This document shows positions 61,407-64,000 of a DNA stretch of 64,000 nt, one piece after another. The first letter of the stretch is position 1. Every line of letters begins with the position of its first letter. The position numbers and the translations under genes were made by a program. The DNA is from JAVBKV01 sp031553885 (lineage in GTDB: Bacteria > Bacteroidota > Bacteroidia > Bacteroidales > Azobacteroidaceae), in the NCBI GenBank assembly GCA_031553885.1, contig JAVBKV010000010.1:1-64000 (forward strand), read 5' to 3'. The notes under the pieces were generated by a model. That model did not search any database and was not told where the DNA came from. It saw nothing but the letters and a program-made list of their open reading frames with translations.

Positions 61407-63059
61407 ATGAAGTCTGCTTTTGGCAAATTGCTGATTTTGATATTGTCACTATGGGTCGTTTCAGGAAAGTCAATCGGACAAAATCCCCAAACACCCATGA
61501 TGGGGTGGAGTTCCTGGAATACATTCAGAATCCACATCAACGAAAGCCTGATCAAAGAAACTGCAGATGCGATGGTCGATAAAGGCCTGAAAGATGCCGG
61601 GTATACATTTGTCAATATAGACGACGGTTTTTTTGCCGGACGTGATGCGAAGGGAAATTTGAAAAACAACGATGCCAAATTTCCGGGAGGAATGAAAAAC
61701 GTTTCGGATTATATCCACAGTAAAGGACTGAAAGCAGGAATATATTCTGAAGCAGGACATAATACCTGTGGTTCGATATGGGATGCCGATACGATTAACG
61801 GATCGAATGTAGGCCTTTACGGGCATGAAGAACACGATGCCAATCTGTATTTCAAAACCTGGGGTTATGATTTTATTAAAGTGGATTACTGCGGTGCCGA
61901 AGTTTTAAAGCTTGACGAAAAAACGCAATATACCAAGATCCGGGACGCCATTCAAAAGACAGGACGGTCCGATGTTCGTTTTAATGTGTGCCGCTGGATG
62001 TTTCCCGGCACCTGGGTTACCGGAATTGCCGGGTCCTGGCGTATTTCCCACGATATCAGGAATAACTTTGATAACACCTTAGGAGTCCGGGATGTACTGG
62101 AACACAACCTGTATTTATCGGCCTATGCCTCTCCCGGTCATTTTAATGATATGGATATGATGCAAGTGGGCCGGGGAATGACCGAGGATGAAGAAAAGAG
62201 CCATTTCGGATTGTGGTGTATCATGAGTTCTCCCTTGATGATTGGTTGTGATTTGCGTACAATCCCTTCAACCACACTTACTACCATTACCAACAAGGAA
62301 GTAATTGCCCTTAATCAGGATATACTCGGATTGCAGGCCCAGGTCATAAGCCGCAACGGCAAATGCATTGTTTTAGCAAAGCAGATCGAAGCCGACCAGG
62401 GAAAAATCCGTGCTGTAGCGCTTTTCAATGGAGATAATCAGCCTCAAATGCTGCGTGTCAGTTTCAACGATATTCAACTGAGTGAGAAAGCAAGAGTGAG
62501 AGACCTGTGGAATCATCAGGATCTGGGGGAATTCAACTCGTATTATGAAGTTTCCGTGCCTGCTCATGGAACAGCGATGTTGAGAATAGAGGGCCGAAAT
62601 TCTTTTGACAAAACGGTTTTTGAGGGAGAAGATGCTTATATTAATGAATATAATGCGGTACAAATCAGCAAAAAGGATTACAACAAAGCAATTTTCAGCA
62701 AAAAAGAAGGAGCCTCGGGTGGATACGTACTGAGCGATCTGGGAGGAAGCGATAAGCCGGAAAATTGGGCCGAGTTCAGGAGGGTATATAGTTCCCGGGG
62801 GGGTAAGTATTCCCTGAAACTATTTTATTATTCCGGAACCGATAAAGCCTTGTCTGTGATTGTTAATGGACGGGAATACAGCATGAAAAATCTGAATTCA
62901 GGTGGAGATAATATCCAGGGCACAGCTTCCATCCATAAAATTGAATTGAAACGAGGGTATAATATTATTCGTTTTGCCAATACAGGCGGTCCGGCACCTA
63001 TTATTGACAAGTTGATTGTCAGCCCTCAACAAAAAAGTAATCAGAAAAAAAATCAGTAA
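61407..63059 (+). CDS. GH27 alpha-galactosidase with C-terminal carbohydrate-binding module
   Basis: After a signal peptide (ending GKSIGQ) the GH27 barrel starts with TPMMGWSSWN. The nucleophile is Asp160 in FIKVDYCG and the likely acid/base Asp216 in WRISHDI; GHFNDMDMMQVG is also typical. It removes alpha-galactosyl (or similar) residues. The last 140 residues (about 400-540, EGEDAYINEYN to the PAPIIDKLIV end) look like a CBM35/CBM6-type beta-sandwich. Its end overlaps the convergent methyltransferase gene by 7 bases. Confidence 0.92.
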   Translation: MKSAFGKLLILILSLWVVSGKSIGQNPQTPMMGWSSWNTFRIHINESLIKETADAMVDKGLKDAGYTFVNIDDGFFAGRDAKGNLKNNDAKFPGGMKNVSDYIHSKGLKAGIYSEAGHNTCGSIWDADTINGSNVGLYGHEEHDANLYFKTWGYDFIKVDYCGAEVLKLDEKTQYTKIRDAIQKTGRSDVRFNVCRWMFPGTWVTGIAGSWRISHDIRNNFDNTLGVRDVLEHNLYLSAYASPGHFNDMDMMQVGRGMTEDEEKSHFGLWCIMSSPLMIGCDLRTIPSTTLTTITNKEVIALNQDILGLQAQVISRNGKCIVLAKQIEADQGKIRAVALFNGDNQPQMLRVSFNDIQLSEKARVRDLWNHQDLGEFNSYYEVSVPAHGTAMLRIEGRNSFDKTVFEGEDAYINEYNAVQISKKDYNKAIFSKKEGASGGYVLSDLGGSDKPENWAEFRRVYSSRGGKYSLKLFYYSGTDKALSVIVNGREYSMKNLNSGGDNIQGTASIHKIELKRGYNIIRFANTGGPAPIIDKLIVSPQQKSNQKKNQ

Positions 63060-63985
63060 GGCTGGCTGTTCCTCTCCCAAAAAATACCATCGGTATATCC
63101 CTGAATTGCCGGATTCTCATCTGCCAGTTCAAGTCGTTTCTCCGCCCAGCAGGCATACTCCGGATTCATTTCTATTCCACAATACCTGCGGCCCAATTTT
63201 TTAGCCACGACGGAAGTGGTTCCTGATCCTAAAAAAGGGTCAAAAACAATGCCGTCTTCCGGACAACTCGCGAGGATCAGCTTGGCAATCAGTTTCTCCG
63301 GTTTTTGCGTGGGATGATCAGTATTTTCCGGCATCGACCAGTAAGGAACAGTTACGTCGTCCCAGAAATTGGAAGGATGAGTGATCCGAAACTTTCCGTC
63401 TGCCGTTTCCTCCCAATCCTTGGGTTGACCGTTGACCGTATAAGGCGCTATTACTTTCCTGCGAATCTTAACCGCATCGAGATCAAAATAATAATCCTTG
63501 GGGTTGGAGACGCCGAACCAGATGTCTTCCATGCTGTTCTTCCAGTTTCTCAACGCACCCTTGCCTTTTTCCCGTTGCCAGGTAATCCGGTTCAGCACAG
63601 TCAGGTTTTCGTTCATGACCGTGCATAAGGCAGCTGTACATTTCCAATCACCGCAAAGGTATAAGGATCCATTGGGTTTAAGCCTGGAAACTACCCGGGA
63701 AAACCAGGAACGGAGGTATTCCAGGTAGTCGTTTTCTTTCATCCGTTTGAATTTGGTTCCGGCAAAATCTTTGGTCAGGTTGTAGGGCGGATCGATAATA
63801 ATCAGATCGGCAAAAGCACTTGGCATAAAATCAATAACTTCAAACAGATCCCCATTGATCGTCCGGTTGATAACCGATTCAACTTCAACCGGAGCATTCA
63901 ACTGTAGTAATTTCTTGCAGAGCAGGTCCTGTTCATTTTCCTCCACTTGCAACGTCCTGTTTTTCGGAGACTTTTGCTTTTTCAT
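63053..63985 (-). CDS. Orphan site-specific DNA methyltransferase (beta class)
   Basis: The order of motifs, IV (DPPYNLTKDF) first and the SAM-binding motif I (DPFLGSGTT) near the C-terminus, marks a beta-class N6-adenine or N4-cytosine methyltransferase. The DPPY form favours adenine. The length (310) fits family members such as M.RsrI. No restriction endonuclease is encoded in the window; one could lie beyond the right edge. The recognition site cannot be read from the sequence. The C-terminus (WERNSQPY) overlaps the GH27 gene. Confidence 0.88.
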   Translation of the reverse strand: MKKQKSPKNRTLQVEENEQDLLCKKLLQLNAPVEVESVINRTINGDLFEVIDFMPSAFADLIIIDPPYNLTKDFAGTKFKRMKENDYLEYLRSWFSRVVSRLKPNGSLYLCGDWKCTAALCTVMNENLTVLNRITWQREKGKGALRNWKNSMEDIWFGVSNPKDYYFDLDAVKIRRKVIAPYTVNGQPKDWEETADGKFRITHPSNFWDDVTVPYWSMPENTDHPTQKPEKLIAKLILASCPEDGIVFDPFLGSGTTSVVAKKLGRRYCGIEMNPEYACWAEKRLELADENPAIQGYTDGIFWERNSQPY

Positions 63986-64000
63986 TGTGACTGATTTGCT

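Noticed and set aside
1..64000. CRISPR array or rRNA operon
   Set aside because: No regularly spaced repeats of 24-40 bases and no rRNA signature were seen on either strand.

Overview
The window is a Bacteroidota chromosome segment, most likely from an anaerobic member of the Bacteroidales. The evidence is a SusC/SusD pair, a TonB receptor with a DUF4249 lipoprotein, a DUF4835/PorD-like protein, 2-oxoglutarate:ferredoxin oxidoreductase, many secreted glycan hydrolases, and about twenty copies of the Bacteroidota -7 promoter box TAnnTTTG placed just upstream of genes. Genus cannot be fixed from this sequence alone.

Positions 1-11338 are an AT-rich integrated mobile element that ends at the 3' end of a tRNA-Leu(CAA) gene (11339-11422, minus strand). 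It carries a RhuM-Fic fusion, a membrane/coiled-coil protein, an excisionase-like HTH protein, a replication-type pair (winged-helix-like protein plus DnaC-like ATPase), a hairpin-rich candidate oriT, a MobC-like protein and a relaxase. Its cargo is an MNT-HEPN fusion, a two-gene XRE/ImmA-IrrE module with an unknown partner, a DUF2188 protein and an unknown 416-residue protein. No integrase is visible, so the other end lies left of the window.

From 11423 on the content is core or accessory-metabolic: GH20 hexosaminidase, aroB, an isolated ORF6N protein, trpS, a TonB receptor with DUF4249 lipoprotein, carB, a GH105 hydrolase, a receiver/ATP-grasp PpsA-like protein and gdhA. A SusC/SusD/small secreted protein/metallophosphoesterase locus follows, then lon, DUF2007, two beta-barrel proteins, priA, panB, a PL1 lyase, nspC and a higBA toxin-antitoxin pair. 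Next comes a minus-strand cluster coaBC-porD-recN-rlmB-ridA-pcrA. The right end holds an OmpA-family protein, aroK-ald, korAB, a lipoprotein, a GH27 alpha-galactosidase and an orphan DNA methyltransferase at the edge.

The strongest unexpected signals are regulatory. carB is preceded by a promoter, a 34-codon leader ORF with a pause-type hairpin and a T6 run, and an intrinsic terminator starting 4 bases after the leader stop, an arrangement like pyrBI attenuation. coaBC, a normally essential bifunctional gene, is split by one extra A in a run of twelve. A small minus-strand RNA gene with its own promoter and terminator is predicted in the mobile element. The secreted phosphoesterase reads as a complete signal peptide but has ATA where its ATG should be.
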